Positions 43,870 through 52,913 are shown, numbered from the stretch's first letter. The stretch is 64,000 nucleotides of DNA from Miltoncostaea sp963703045 (GCA_963703045.1 OY969782.1:1984001-2048000), one strand, 5' to 3'. Numbers and translations: made by a program. Notes: generated from the letters alone by a model not told the origin.

Positions 43870-44598
43870 TCAGGCGCCGACCGGCCTGCGCGCCCGCCTG
43901 GCGCCTCCGGCCACGGGGGCGGTGCCGCCCGCCTCCGCGACGCCGCGCAGCTCGTCGGCCACCAGTCGCGCCCAGCGCCGGGCGCGGGGGAGCGGCAGCA
44001 GCCCGCCCCACGGCGCGCGCAGGGCCAGGCCGTGCACGCCCCCGGTCACCGCCGTGTACTCGACGTCCACCCCGAGCTCCTGCGCCCGCGCCGCCGCCCA
44101 CTCGGACGACGCCGACGGGATCCCCGGCATCCCGGACGGTCGCCCGTCGAGCGTGCCGTGCAGCAGCCGCAGGCGACGCCCGGCGAGTCGGCGCAGATCG
44201 ACCCGCGGCGGCAGCCAGGGGGCGAGCCCGATCACGGTCGCCACGTCGGGATCGTCGGCCACGCTCACCGCGACCGCGCCCCCCAGCGAGAAGCCGATCG
44301 CGACCCGCGCCGGGGACCCGAGGGCGCGCATGGCATCGATGGCGAGCAGTCCGTCGGCGATGCTGCTGTCGAGTCGCTGCCACGAGCTGTGGCGGTACCG
44401 CACCTCGGCGACGCGCCAGCCGTCACGCCCCGACGCGAGCCTGCGCGCGAGCCACTCGGCGCTCGGGCTCCAGGTGCCCGCCACGTCGCGGTGGGTGCTG
44501 CCCCCGAAGACCACCAGCGCGGGGGCGTCGGCGGGGCCGCGAAGGCGCAGCGTCGGGCCGTCGTCGATGTCGATCGGGGGCTCGGGTGAGGGGGCCAT
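43870..44598 (-). CDS. Alpha/beta hydrolase
   Basis: 242 residues. A short N-terminal region (TLRLRGPADAPALVVFGGST) leads into the core; the nucleophile elbow is IGFSLGGAV (G-x-S-x-G), and the His of the triad is probably in TGGVHGLALR. The acid is likely in LLHGTLDGRP. The ATG at 44598 is chosen: the frame extends further but into Arg/Pro-rich sequence. It resembles small dienelactone-hydrolase-like enzymes without a clear substrate. It lies between two SpoIIE-type phosphatase genes, downstream of the second one on the same strand (80-base gap). Confidence 0.7.
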   Translation of the reverse strand: MAPSPEPPIDIDDGPTLRLRGPADAPALVVFGGSTHRDVAGTWSPSAEWLARRLASGRDGWRVAEVRYRHSSWQRLDSSIADGLLAIDAMRALGSPARVAIGFSLGGAVAVSVADDPDVATVIGLAPWLPPRVDLRRLAGRRLRLLHGTLDGRPSGMPGIPSASSEWAAARAQELGVDVEYTAVTGGVHGLALRAPWGGLLPLPRARRWARLVADELRGVAEAGGTAPVAGGARRARRPVGA

Positions 44599-44678
44599 GC
44601 GTCGGGGCGCTCCGGGTCGCGGTCGGTCCGGTCCGGCAGGTGCCCGGCCACGGCGCGGCTCAATCGGGATCCGGCCGC

Positions 44679-47387
44679 CTACGGCAGCAGGCGCAGGCAG
44701 ACGAGGACCGCGTCGTCGGTGTTGCCGTCGGGCCCGATCATGGCGTCCACGATCGCGTCGCACATCGGCGCGATCGGCGCGTCCCGGTTCTCGGACGCCA
44801 GGCTCCTCAGGCGCTCCAGGCCCACGTCGATCGACTCCCCGCGCCGCTCGACGAGCCCGTCGGTGTACAGCAGCAGCACCGATCCGCGCGCGATCCCCGC
44901 CGACGCCTGGGGGCGGCGACGCTCGCGGCCGGCCCTGCAGAGCGGCATCGAGCGCCCTCCGGCGAGCCAGCGCGGGGGCCCGTCGGGCGGCACCACCAGC
45001 ACGGGGGGGTGCCCGGCCGAGGCGTACTCGAGGGCGCCGTCCGTCGGATCGAGCACGGCGTACGCCACGGTCGCGAAATCGGTGCCGTTCGGCCCGTCCG
45101 CGAACTGCTGGAGGCGCTCGAGCAGCGGGCCCGGCCCGCTCGCGTGCGGCGCCAGTGCGGCGAGCGCCGTGCGCAGGCGGCCCATCGTCGCCGCGGCCTC
45201 GAGGCCGTGCCCCACGACGTCGCCGACGGCCATGCCGATGCGCCCGTCGGGGAGCGGCAGCGTCTCGTACCAGTCCCCGCCGACCTCCAGCTCGTCGCCG
45301 GCGGCCGCGTAGCGGACGGCCACCTCCAGATCGGGGTGCCGGACCGCGCCCGACGGCAGCAGCGCCCGCTGCAGCGAGAGCGCCGCCCGGTGCTCCTCAG
45401 CGTGGATGCGGGCGCTCGCCAGCAGCACCCCCGCCCTGCCGGCGAGGTCGGCGACGAACGGCATGTCGTCGGCCCCGTAGGGCCGGCGCGCGGGATCGGT
45501 GAGCGACAGCACGAGCCGCGACGACGTGCGGCCCCCGGTGTCGAGCGCGACGTCCAGCTGGGAGTGGGGCGCCGGGGCCGGAGGGGGGGAGGGGTCGTCA
45601 TCGCCGATGCGGACGGCCGCGTGGTCGGCGACGCGCGGCACGAGCAGCTCGACCAGCCGGTCCGCCCGCGGCCGGACGCCGGCGACCATCTCCATCTCCC
45701 CGACCACCTCCGCCAGCAGCTCGGCGCGGCCTCGGGCGCGCCGGTCGAGCAGCTGGCTCTCGCGCAGGGCCTCCTCGGCGCGCCGGCGCTCGGTGATGTC
45801 GGTGAACACGAGGGCGAAGCGCCCCCGGGGCTCGACGGGCGTCGCGAACACGTCGAAGACGCGGCCCATGGCCTGCGACTCGTTCTCGAAGCGCGTCGCC
45901 TGACCATCGAGGGCGACGCGGGCGTACGCCTCGACCCAGTGGTGCTCGAGGTCGGGCACGAGCTCGAGGGCGGTCCGGCCGATGGCGTCGGAGAGCCCGC
46001 TCATCGGCGCGAACTGCGCGTTCGCCTCGAGGAAGCGGTAGTCGATCGGCCGACCCCCGTCGTCGAGGATCATCTCGCACAGGCAGTACCCCTCGTCGAT
46101 CGACTCGAAGAGCGCCCGGAAGCGCGCCTCGCTCTCCCGCAGCGCGGCCGCGGTGCGGGCGCGCTCGTCCACGTCGATCACCGAGCCGACGAAGCCGCTC
46201 GCGAGGCCCTGCGCGTCGCGCAACGGGCGCCCGGCCGCGATGGCCCAGCGGTCGGTGTCGTCGGCGGTGCGGACGCGCAGGTCCACCGTGAACGGCGCGC
46301 GGTCGGCGACGGCCCGCTGCAGAGCCTCCTCCACCGCGGCGCGATCGTCGGGGTGCACGGCTTCGAGCCAGCCGTCGCCGCGCCCCTGCTCGAGGCTCTG
46401 GCCGGTGAACTCGCGCCAGCCGAGGCTGAGATACGTGCAGCGTCCGTCGTCGTCGGTCACCCACAGCATCGCCGGCGCGGAATCGGCCAGCGCGCGGAAC
46501 CGGGCGCCCGCCGCGCTCTCGACGGCGGCCCGCTCGCGCTCGCCCACCGCGGCCGCGACACCGTAGGCGGTGGCGATGATCACGCCGAGCGTCGCCTGCA
46601 GGTAGAGCACGCCGGTGTCGGGCGCGACACCGAGATCGTCCCAGTACCCGGTGTCCCCGGAGGTCTCCTGGGCGACGATGAACGACACGAGCGCTCCCGT
46701 GAGGGCCACGCCGCGCACGCCGAGGCGGAAGCCGCTCACCAGCAGCAGGCCGAGCGGCACCACGATCAGGCCGATCCCGCCCCATGTGACGATCGCGAAC
46801 GCCGCCGCCGCCGCAGCCGCGGCGAGCCCGAGCGTCTCGGCCGGCCGGCCGGGCACCCCGGTGGGCGCTCGCGACGGGCGGAACGCGAGGATGGTGCCGC
46901 CCACCACGAGCACCCCGAGGCCGTCGCCGATCCACCACTCGCCCACGAAGCGCGCCCAGCCGCCGCCGTCGTCGAGCGCCACGAAGGTCGTCGCCCCGAG
47001 CACGCCCCCCACCGCCGGCGCCACGACGACAGCGAGGGCGAGGAAGGCGACGAGGTCACGGGTGAGCGCGAGATCGGCGCGCGGGCGCGCGCGCAGCAGC
47101 AGCGAGGCGCCGACCAACGCCTGGGCGAGGTTGGCGACGACGTACCCGAGGCTCGGGACGACGCCGATGTCGTGCCAGAGGTCGAGCGCGAGCTCGGCGC
47201 CGCCCGCCGCGAGCGCCACGAGCGGCCAGTCGCGGCGGGAGGTGATCACCAGCGCCGCGAGGGCCACGCCGGCGGCGGGGAAGAACGAGGCATTCGTCCC
47301 GTCGGCCCCGAACCACGAGTACGAGAGCTGCGAGCCGGCCGCGTACGCGACGGCGACCGCGATGAAGAGGAGCGCGCGCCGTCTCAC
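44679..47387 (-). CDS. Membrane sensor MASE1-PAS-PAS-SpoIIE phosphatase
   Basis: 902 residues. The first 300 residues hold about eight membrane helices of a MASE1-type sensor (SYSWFGADGTNASFFPAAGV; IGDGLGVLVVGGTILAF). Two PAS/PAC units follow (about 315-430, SAPAMLWVTDDDGRCTYLSL; and about 435-560, ESIDEGYCLCEMILDDGG), then a coiled linker and GAF-like remnant, then a C-terminal SpoIIE phosphatase (VGGDWYETLPLPDGR, VGDVVGHGLEAA, LLLYTDGLVERRG). It would link an external or membrane signal to a phosphatase output, probably partner switching of a sigma factor. It closely parallels the gene at 41226 in its PAS sequences, so the pair may be paralogues with different inputs. Confidence 0.87.
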   Translation of the reverse strand: MRRRALLFIAVAVAYAAGSQLSYSWFGADGTNASFFPAAGVALAALVITSRRDWPLVALAAGGAELALDLWHDIGVVPSLGYVVANLAQALVGASLLLRARPRADLALTRDLVAFLALAVVVAPAVGGVLGATTFVALDDGGGWARFVGEWWIGDGLGVLVVGGTILAFRPSRAPTGVPGRPAETLGLAAAAAAAAFAIVTWGGIGLIVVPLGLLLVSGFRLGVRGVALTGALVSFIVAQETSGDTGYWDDLGVAPDTGVLYLQATLGVIIATAYGVAAAVGERERAAVESAAGARFRALADSAPAMLWVTDDDGRCTYLSLGWREFTGQSLEQGRGDGWLEAVHPDDRAAVEEALQRAVADRAPFTVDLRVRTADDTDRWAIAAGRPLRDAQGLASGFVGSVIDVDERARTAAALRESEARFRALFESIDEGYCLCEMILDDGGRPIDYRFLEANAQFAPMSGLSDAIGRTALELVPDLEHHWVEAYARVALDGQATRFENESQAMGRVFDVFATPVEPRGRFALVFTDITERRRAEEALRESQLLDRRARGRAELLAEVVGEMEMVAGVRPRADRLVELLVPRVADHAAVRIGDDDPSPPPAPAPHSQLDVALDTGGRTSSRLVLSLTDPARRPYGADDMPFVADLAGRAGVLLASARIHAEEHRAALSLQRALLPSGAVRHPDLEVAVRYAAAGDELEVGGDWYETLPLPDGRIGMAVGDVVGHGLEAAATMGRLRTALAALAPHASGPGPLLERLQQFADGPNGTDFATVAYAVLDPTDGALEYASAGHPPVLVVPPDGPPRWLAGGRSMPLCRAGRERRRPQASAGIARGSVLLLYTDGLVERRGESIDVGLERLRSLASENRDAPIAPMCDAIVDAMIGPDGNTDDAVLVCLRLLP

Positions 47388-47562
47388 GTCGGTGTGGATC
47401 CGCCCCCAGAGCCGATGACCTCAGACCGGCGGAGACGGTACCCGGTCGGGGTCTCCCCGGAACCGATGCACCCGCCCGATCGGCTCCGGGACCCGTCTGC
47501 GCTCCCCGGCGGGCGACCGGCGCGCGAGGAGCCGGGTCACCCCCCGATGCGAGATCTCGTGA

Positions 47563-47635
47563 TGGCGGGACCCAGATTCGAACTGGGGACACCACGATTT
47601 TCAGTCGTGTGCTCTACCAACTGAGCTATCCCGCC
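47563..47635 (-). tRNA. tRNA-Phe (GAA)
   Basis: 73-base tRNA on the minus strand. The 5' acceptor GGCGGGA pairs with TCCCGCC, followed by discriminator A at 47563; no CCA is encoded. The D arm is GCTCAGTTGGTAGAGC, the anticodon loop CTGAAAA inside the CACGA/TCGTG stem gives anticodon GAA, and the T arm is CCCAGTTCGAATCTGGG. All stems pair well, so it looks functional. Confidence 0.97.
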
Positions 47636-47668
47636 GCGCCCCTCCGGCGGGGGCCGGGGGGTCCCGGA

Positions 47669-47697
47669 ACGGTAGGGCCCGCCCCGTACCGATTCAA
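47669..47697 (-). promoter_or_regulatory. Promoter of tRNA-Phe
   Basis: On the minus strand, TTGAAT (47697-47692) and TACCGT (47674-47669) are separated by exactly 17 bases, a good housekeeping-type promoter, ending about 34 bases before the tRNA 5' end. Confidence 0.55.
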
Positions 47698-47716
47698 GGT
47701 GGCCCCCCGGGCCCGG

Positions 47717-47722
47717 TATCAT
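47717..47722 (+). promoter_or_regulatory. Putative -10 box (TATCAT) for the secreted protein gene
   Basis: TATCAT is followed by 8 bases and the ATG at 47731, giving a leaderless or near-leaderless transcript divergent from tRNA-Phe. Confidence 0.45.
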
Positions 47723-47730
47723 CGCGCCGG

Positions 47731-48183
47731 ATGCGCCGCCTCCTGCTCGCCTGTCTCTGCGCCGCCCTGCTGGCGACCTTCGCCGCCCCGGCGGGCGCGG
47801 CGCTCTCGCTGCGCACCAGCACGGTGCGCGTGCTCACGCCGGCGCCGCGGGTCGAGGACCGCGAGCCGGTCTATCTCGCCCGCGTCGGCACCCGCTACCG
47901 CTTCGAGGTCGCCTACCGCGTCAGCGGCGCCAGGAGGATCGGCACCGGCCACGTCTTCGTGTTCGAGAACGCGGTCACCGGCGAGCGACTCGACGTGCTC
48001 TCCAAGAGCTTCCCGCCCGAGGCCCCCGGCTCGTACAACGAGTCGAGCGAGCTCACGATCCCCTCCACCTGGGCTCCCGGGCTCTACCGCTTCCGCTGGA
48101 CCATCAACGCGCGCAACGTGCGCCTGCCGTCGGTCGCGGCGCGCGGCGCCCACGTGTTCCTGGTGCTCGGCCCGACGGGCTAG
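47731..48183 (+). CDS. Small secreted protein of unknown function
   Basis: 150 residues. A clear Sec signal peptide (MRRLLLACLCAALLATFAA, cleavage probably after PAGAA) precedes an all-beta-looking domain of about 120 residues: YLARVGTRYRFEVAYRVSG, TGHVFVFENAVTGE, STWAPGLYRFRWTINA. The strand pattern suggests an immunoglobulin-like or intracellular-proteinase-inhibitor-like beta sandwich acting outside the cell, but I do not recognise a named family. There is no Cys after the signal, so no disulfide or lipid anchor. It is probably leaderless and monocistronic; its 3' end overlaps by 4 bases the convergent EamA gene. Confidence 0.7.
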   Translation: MRRLLLACLCAALLATFAAPAGAALSLRTSTVRVLTPAPRVEDREPVYLARVGTRYRFEVAYRVSGARRIGTGHVFVFENAVTGERLDVLSKSFPPEAPGSYNESSELTIPSTWAPGLYRFRWTINARNVRLPSVAARGAHVFLVLGPTG

Positions 48184-49121
48184 CGGGCCGCCGGACCCTG
48201 GCCGGCGGGGGCGCCCACCGCCGGGGCGGTCGCCGCGCGGCGTGAGCGGGTGCCTCCGCGCGCGGTGAGGTAGACGCCGAGCAGGATCAGCAGCATCCCC
48301 CCGACCGTCGCCGGCGTGATCGCCTCGTCGCGCAGCGCCCACCCGTAGGCGAGGGCCACCGGCGGGATCGTGTAGGCGACGACCGAGGCGCGGCCGTAGC
48401 CGATCTCGGCGATCAGCCGGAAGTAGACGACGAAGGCCCAGGCCGTCCCGGCCGTGGCCAGCACGACGACCGCCAGCACCGCGGCGATGCCGGGCACCCG
48501 GTCGGGGGGCTGTACGACCACCGCAGGCACGGTGAGCACCGCCGCCGCGGCGACCGACAGGAACGACGTCACGATGGGCGGGAACCCGGCGTAGCGGCGC
48601 GTGAGGACGAAGCCCGACAGCGCGTAGGCGGCGGCCGCGCCGATCATCGCCAGGCCGCCGAGCAGCTCGCCGGTGCTCCCCACCTGCTCCACCCCGACGA
48701 GCAGACCCACGCCGCCGAGGCCGATCAGCAGGCCGATCCACTGGGGCGGCGACATCGCCTCGCGGTGGTCGAGCAGCGGCGCGAGGATCGCGATGAAGAT
48801 GGGCGCCGCGGCGATGAGCGTGGCCGACAGCCCGGTCGGGACGGTGCGCTCGCCGAACGTGATGAGCATGAACGGCAGGGCGATGGCCACCAGCCCGAGC
48901 AGCAGGGCCCAGCCCGGGCGCCGGCGGACGTCGGACAGCGCCGCGCGGTCGTCGCCGCCGCGAGCCACGATGACGAGGGCGAGCACCATGGCCGCGAGGC
49001 CGGTGCGGCCCAGCACGACGAGCGACTCGGGCATGCCCTCGGCGGCCTCGGCGATCAGGAGGTACGAGGCCCCCCAGACAGCCGAGAGCATGACGAGCGA
49101 GAGGACGTGGCGGGGTCTCAC
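48180..49121 (-). CDS. EamA/DMT-family transporter
   Basis: 313 residues with ten membrane helices in two EamA repeats. LVMLSAVWGASYLLIAEAA opens the first and LGGLAMIGAAAAYALSGFV the second; ERTVPTGLSATLIAAAPIFIA (helix 4 region) and RLIAEIGYGRASVVAYTIPP are typical. DMT carriers of this type export amino acids or other metabolites; substrate unknown. The start is the GTG at 49121 with GGAGG a few bases upstream on that strand. It is divergent from the response regulator gene. The open frame continues upstream but that part is antisense to the regulator gene. Confidence 0.85.
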   Translation of the reverse strand: MRPRHVLSLVMLSAVWGASYLLIAEAAEGMPESLVVLGRTGLAAMVLALVIVARGGDDRAALSDVRRRPGWALLLGLVAIALPFMLITFGERTVPTGLSATLIAAAPIFIAILAPLLDHREAMSPPQWIGLLIGLGGVGLLVGVEQVGSTGELLGGLAMIGAAAAYALSGFVLTRRYAGFPPIVTSFLSVAAAAVLTVPAVVVQPPDRVPGIAAVLAVVVLATAGTAWAFVVYFRLIAEIGYGRASVVAYTIPPVALAYGWALRDEAITPATVGGMLLILLGVYLTARGGTRSRRAATAPAVGAPAGQGPAAR

Positions 49122-49219
49122 ACGGCCTCCGGGAGGATCGGCGCGACGACCCCCCCAGTCTGGACGAGGGCGGCTCGCGGGGCCCGGGCGGGCGCGTCGG
49201 TCGCGGGCCGGGGGGCGAC

Positions 49220-49225
49220 TATCAT
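49220..49225 (+). promoter_or_regulatory. Putative -10 box (TATCAT), leaderless response-regulator gene
   Basis: TATCAT is followed by 7 bases and the ATG at 49233. Confidence 0.5.
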
Positions 49226-49232
49226 CGGGACG

Positions 49233-49913
49233 ATGGCGAGCCGCGGTCACGTCCTGGTGGTCGACGACGAGCGGGCGATCCGGCGCCTGCTGCGCCTCTA
49301 CCTGACCGACGCCGGGTTCACGGTGGCCGAGGCACCCGACGGCGAGACGGCGCTCGAGCAGGTGCGCCGCGGCGGCATCGACCTGGTGCTGCTCGATCTG
49401 ATGCTGCCCGAGATGGACGGCTACGAGGTCTGCCGGCGGCTGCGCGAGATCGGGTCGGTGCCGGTGATCATGGTCACGGCCCGCAGCGACGAGGCCAACC
49501 GCATCACCGGTCTCGAGCTGGGGGCCGACGACTACGTGGTCAAGCCGTTCTCGCCGATCGAGGTGGTGGCGCGGGTCAAGGCCGTCATGCGCCGGGTGGG
49601 CGCCCCGCCCGATCCCGCGCGCGTGCTCCACGCGGGGCCGGCCCGGCTCGAGCCGGGCAGCCGGCGCGCCACCGTGGGCGACGAGGAGGTCGAGCTGACC
49701 CGGCTCGAGTTCGACCTGCTCGCCGAGCTGGCCGCGCACCCGCGGGTCGTCTACACCCGCGAGCGCCTGCTCGAGAAGGTCTGGGGCTACCAGTCGGCGG
49801 TCGGCGGCAAGACGGTCGACGTGCACGTGGCCAACCTGCGCCGCAAGCTCGGCGACGACATCGGGATCGTGGCCGTGCGGGGGGTGGGCTACCGGCTGGA
49901 GCCCGGGGGATGA
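49233..49913 (+). CDS. OmpR/PhoB-family response regulator
   Basis: 226 residues. Receiver domain at 1-120: acidic pair in VLVVDDERAI, phosphoacceptor Asp55 in LVLLDLMLPEMDG, switch Thr in VTARSDE and the conserved Lys in DDYVVKPFSP. Winged-helix DNA-binding domain at about 130-226: LTRLEFDLLAELAAHPRVVY, TVDVHVANLRRKLG and GVGYRLEPGG. It pairs with the histidine kinase that starts within its stop codon (ATGA overlap). The target genes are unknown; the divergent EamA gene or the operon itself are candidates. Probably leaderless. Confidence 0.93.
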   Translation: MASRGHVLVVDDERAIRRLLRLYLTDAGFTVAEAPDGETALEQVRRGGIDLVLLDLMLPEMDGYEVCRRLREIGSVPVIMVTARSDEANRITGLELGADDYVVKPFSPIEVVARVKAVMRRVGAPPDPARVLHAGPARLEPGSRRATVGDEEVELTRLEFDLLAELAAHPRVVYTRERLLEKVWGYQSAVGGKTVDVHVANLRRKLGDDIGIVAVRGVGYRLEPGG

Positions 49914-51253
49914 TGGCCCTGGTGCGGCGGCTGCGGCCGCGGAGCATCCAGGCGCGCGTGGCCCTGGCCATCGGCGTGGCGCTGCTGGTCGTGTTCCTGC
50001 TGGTGCAGGTCGTGTTCCTCGGGTTCGTGCAGGCCCGGGCGCAGCGGGGGGTCGAGGAGGCCCTGCACGAGCAGGCCGACTCGATCGCCCTCCAGATCGA
50101 GCGCGGCGGGCTGGCCGACGCCGCGGCCGGGGCGCGCCGCGCGCAGCGCTACATCGGCAACGCCCGGCTCGTCGTCAAGGTGTCGGGGAGCGTCGTGCAC
50201 TGGAACGTCCCGGTCACCGACACGGAGGCCTCGGCCGTCGCCCGCCGGGGTGATCTGGAGGTGCTGCTGGAGCGTCCCGACCCGTCGGCCGGCCTCTTCT
50301 CGGACTGGATCTTCATGACCCTCCTCGCCATCGGGCTGGTGGCGACCGGCGGTCTCATCTGGGCCCTCGCGGTGGGCGTGGGCTCGCGTCTGAAGACCTC
50401 GGTGCGCCGGCTGTCGGACACCGCGGAGGCCGTCACCCGCGGGCGCCTCGACGTGCGGGTGGCCGAGGACGACGACGAGCTCGGACGCCTCGCCCAGGCC
50501 TTCAACCGCATGACCGAGCGGCTGGAGTCGGCCGACATGCGCCAGCGCGAGTTCCTGGCGGACGTCGCCCACGAGCTCCGCACCCCCGTCACGGCGATCG
50601 AGGGCTTCGCCCAGGCGCTGGCCGACGGCACGGCGGCGACGCCCGAGGACCGCGCCGAGTCGGCCGAGTTCATCCGCGCCGAGGCGGCGCGCCTGCGCGA
50701 GCTCGTGCGCGACCTGCAGCAGCTCACCTGGCTCGACCTCGACCCGCCGGTCTCACCCGAGCCCATGGACCTCATGGCCGCCGGCAGGGACGCCGTGGCC
50801 CGGCTGACCAACGACGCCCGCGCCAGGGGGGTCTCGCTGCATCCGCCCGAGGGCAGCCTCGACGCGCTCGCCGACCCCGAGCACGTCGAGACGATCCTCT
50901 CCAACCTGATCACGAACGCACTCCGGGCGACGCCCGCGGGCGGGTTCGTGTACCTGCACCCCGCCACCGCTCCCGGGCAGGCGGGCATCCGCGTCAGCGA
51001 CACGGGCATCGGCATCCCCCCGGAGCACATCCCGTACATCTTCGACCGGCTCTACCGGGTGCAGTCGGGCCGCCAGCGCCCGGGAGGTTCGGGTCTCGGG
51101 CTGTCGATCGTGCGGCGCCTGGCGACGCTGCTCGGCGGGCGGGTGACCGTCAAGAGCGTCCCCGGCCGGGGCTCCACCTTCACGCTCTGGCTGCCCGCCC
51201 GCGCGGTCGCCCCCCCGCGACGCCCCAGGGTAGGCTCGGCACTCGAACCGTAG
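49910..51253 (+). CDS. Membrane sensor histidine kinase (HAMP-HisKA-HATPase)
   Basis: 447 residues. Two membrane helices (ARVALAIGVALLVVFLLVQV, about 15-40; FMTLLAIGLVATGGLIWALA, about 135-155) flank an extracellular sensor region of about 90 residues. HAMP follows (RLSDTAEAVTRGRLDVRVAE), then HisKA with phospho-accepting His221 in DVAHELRTPV, and HATPase_c with N box NLITNALRATP, G1 DTGIGIPPEH, F box FDRLYRV and G2 GGSGLGLSIV. Cognate partner of the response regulator just upstream. The signal cannot be told. Last residues are Pro/Arg-rich. Confidence 0.93.
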   Translation: MMALVRRLRPRSIQARVALAIGVALLVVFLLVQVVFLGFVQARAQRGVEEALHEQADSIALQIERGGLADAAAGARRAQRYIGNARLVVKVSGSVVHWNVPVTDTEASAVARRGDLEVLLERPDPSAGLFSDWIFMTLLAIGLVATGGLIWALAVGVGSRLKTSVRRLSDTAEAVTRGRLDVRVAEDDDELGRLAQAFNRMTERLESADMRQREFLADVAHELRTPVTAIEGFAQALADGTAATPEDRAESAEFIRAEAARLRELVRDLQQLTWLDLDPPVSPEPMDLMAAGRDAVARLTNDARARGVSLHPPEGSLDALADPEHVETILSNLITNALRATPAGGFVYLHPATAPGQAGIRVSDTGIGIPPEHIPYIFDRLYRVQSGRQRPGGSGLGLSIVRRLATLLGGRVTVKSVPGRGSTFTLWLPARAVAPPRRPRVGSALEP

Positions 51254-51276
51254 GCGACGCCCAAGGGGGCAAACCC

Positions 51277-52641
51277 GTGGCCCAGCGCCGTTATCTGTTG
51301 TCCGAGGACGCGATCCCGACCCGGTGGTACAACGTCGCCGCCGACCTCGCGTCGATGCCTCCGCCGCCCCTGCACCCGGGCACCGGCGCGCCCGTGGGCC
51401 CCGACGACCTCTCGCCCATCTTCCCGATGGCGCTGATCCTCCAGGAGGTCAGCACGGAGCGCTGGATCCCCATCCCCGACCCCGTGCGCGAGATCTACTC
51501 GATGTGGCGTCCGACCCCGCTCTTCCGGGCCCTCGGGCTCGAGCGGGCGCTCGGCACCACCTGCCGCATCTTCTACAAGTACGAGGGCGTCAGCCCGGCC
51601 GGCAGCCACAAGCCGAACACCTCGGTGCCGCAGGCGTACTACAACCGGGAGGAGGGCGTGACGCGCCTGTCCACCGAGACCGGGGCCGGGCAGTGGGGCT
51701 CGGCGCTCGCCTTCGCCTGCGAGCTCTTCGGCCTCGAGTGCAAGGTCTACATGGTGCGCGCCTCGTTCGACAGCAAGCCCTACCGCCAGTCGATGATCCG
51801 CACCTGGGGCGGCGAGATCGTGGCGAGCCCGTCGTCCGACACGGCGGCGGGCCGGGCGATCCTGGAGGCCACCCCCGACAGTCCGGGCAGCCTCGGCATC
51901 GCCATCAGCGAGGCCGTCGAGGACGCCGCGACGCGCGACGACACCAACTACGCGCTCGGCAGCGTGCTCAACCACGTGCTCCTGCACCAGACGGTGGTGG
52001 GCCAGGAGGCGCGCGCCCAGCTCGCGATGGCCGGCGCCGAGCCGGACGTGGTGATCGGCTGCGTGGGCGGGGGCTCCAACTTCGCGGGCCTCGCGTTCCC
52101 GTTCCTGGCCGACAAGGCCGCGGGCAGCGACATCCGCATCGTCGCGGCCGAGCCGGCCGCCTGCCCCACCCTCACCCGGGGCCACTACGGCTACGACTTC
52201 GGCGACACCGCGGGCATGACGCCGCTGCTCCCCATGCACACCCTGGGGCACGGCTTCGTGCCGCCCGCCATCCACTCGGGCGGACTGCGGTACCACGGCA
52301 TGGCGCCGCTCGTCTCGCACCTCGTGCACACGGGACTGGTCGAGACGCGTGCGTACACGCAGAACGAGTGCTTCGCCGAGGCGGTGCGCTTCGCCCGTGC
52401 AGAGGGCATCATCCCGGCGCCCGAGCCCTCGCACGCGATCCGGGCGGTCGTCGAGGAGGTCGCACGGGCCGCCGAGGAGGGCGTCGAGCGCACGATCCTC
52501 TTCAACCTCTGCGGCCACGGCAACTTCGACATGGCCGCCTACGACACGTACCTGTCAGGGGCGATGACCGACTACGAGCTGCCCCAGGAGGAGCTCGACC
52601 GGGCGGCCGCCGAGCTCGAGGGGCTGCCGGGGCTCGCCTGA
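51277..52641 (+). CDS. trpB2: TrpB2-type tryptophan synthase beta chain
   Basis: 454 residues, PLP enzyme of fold type II. The PLP lysine is Lys112 in AGSHKPNTSVPQ; the phosphate-binding loop is GCVGGGSNFAG; the catalytic Glu region is STETGAGQWG. The length, the N-terminal RYLLSEDAIPTRWYNV and the long insert with LPMHTLGHGFVPP identify the TrpB2 branch, which often lacks a TrpA partner and can use free indole or phosphoserine. No trpA is nearby. The GTG at 51277 has AAGGGGG about 8 bases upstream; a TAGGCT box lies farther up. Followed by a strong convergent hairpin. Confidence 0.93.
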   Translation: MAQRRYLLSEDAIPTRWYNVAADLASMPPPPLHPGTGAPVGPDDLSPIFPMALILQEVSTERWIPIPDPVREIYSMWRPTPLFRALGLERALGTTCRIFYKYEGVSPAGSHKPNTSVPQAYYNREEGVTRLSTETGAGQWGSALAFACELFGLECKVYMVRASFDSKPYRQSMIRTWGGEIVASPSSDTAAGRAILEATPDSPGSLGIAISEAVEDAATRDDTNYALGSVLNHVLLHQTVVGQEARAQLAMAGAEPDVVIGCVGGGSNFAGLAFPFLADKAAGSDIRIVAAEPAACPTLTRGHYGYDFGDTAGMTPLLPMHTLGHGFVPPAIHSGGLRYHGMAPLVSHLVHTGLVETRAYTQNECFAEAVRFARAEGIIPAPEPSHAIRAVVEEVARAAEEGVERTILFNLCGHGNFDMAAYDTYLSGAMTDYELPQEELDRAAAELEGLPGLA

Positions 52642-52649
52642 GCCCGCGG

Positions 52650-52673
52650 CGCCCCCGGCGAGGGCCGGGGGCG
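52650..52673. terminator. Bidirectional GC hairpin after trpB2
   Basis: CGCCCCCGGC (52650-52659) and GCCGGGGGCG (52664-52673) form a perfect 10-bp stem with a 4-base loop between convergent genes. Confidence 0.6.
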
Positions 52674-52679
52674 TCGCGC

Positions 52680-52913
52680 TCAGTACGGGCTGCGGTGTCC
52701 GCCGCCGGACGGCGGGGCGTCGTCGTGCTCGGCGGCCTTGCGGCGCGCCCGCCGCTGGCTGCCCGCCACGCCGCCGACGATGACGACGCCGATCAGCAGA
52801 TACGGGATGCCGAAGAGGAAGCGGTTGTCGTCGAGGCCGATCAGGAACACGACCCCGCCGACGGCGAAGATCAGGCCGATCAGGTACGAGAAGATGATCC
52901 CGGTCGGGCTCAT
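52680..52913 (-). CDS. Small two-TM membrane protein, unknown function
   Basis: 77 residues: two hydrophobic helices (GIIFSYLIGLIFAVGGVVFL; FLFGIPYLLIGVVIVGGVAG) joined by a short Asp-rich turn (IGLDDNR), then a basic tail RRARRKAAEH and a Gly/Ser-rich end. It may be a hairpin inner-membrane protein. The ATG overlaps the stop of the NifU-N-type gene upstream (ATGA), so the two are co-transcribed. I do not recognise a family. Confidence 0.7.
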   Translation of the reverse strand: MSPTGIIFSYLIGLIFAVGGVVFLIGLDDNRFLFGIPYLLIGVVIVGGVAGSQRRARRKAAEHDDAPPSGGGHRSPY

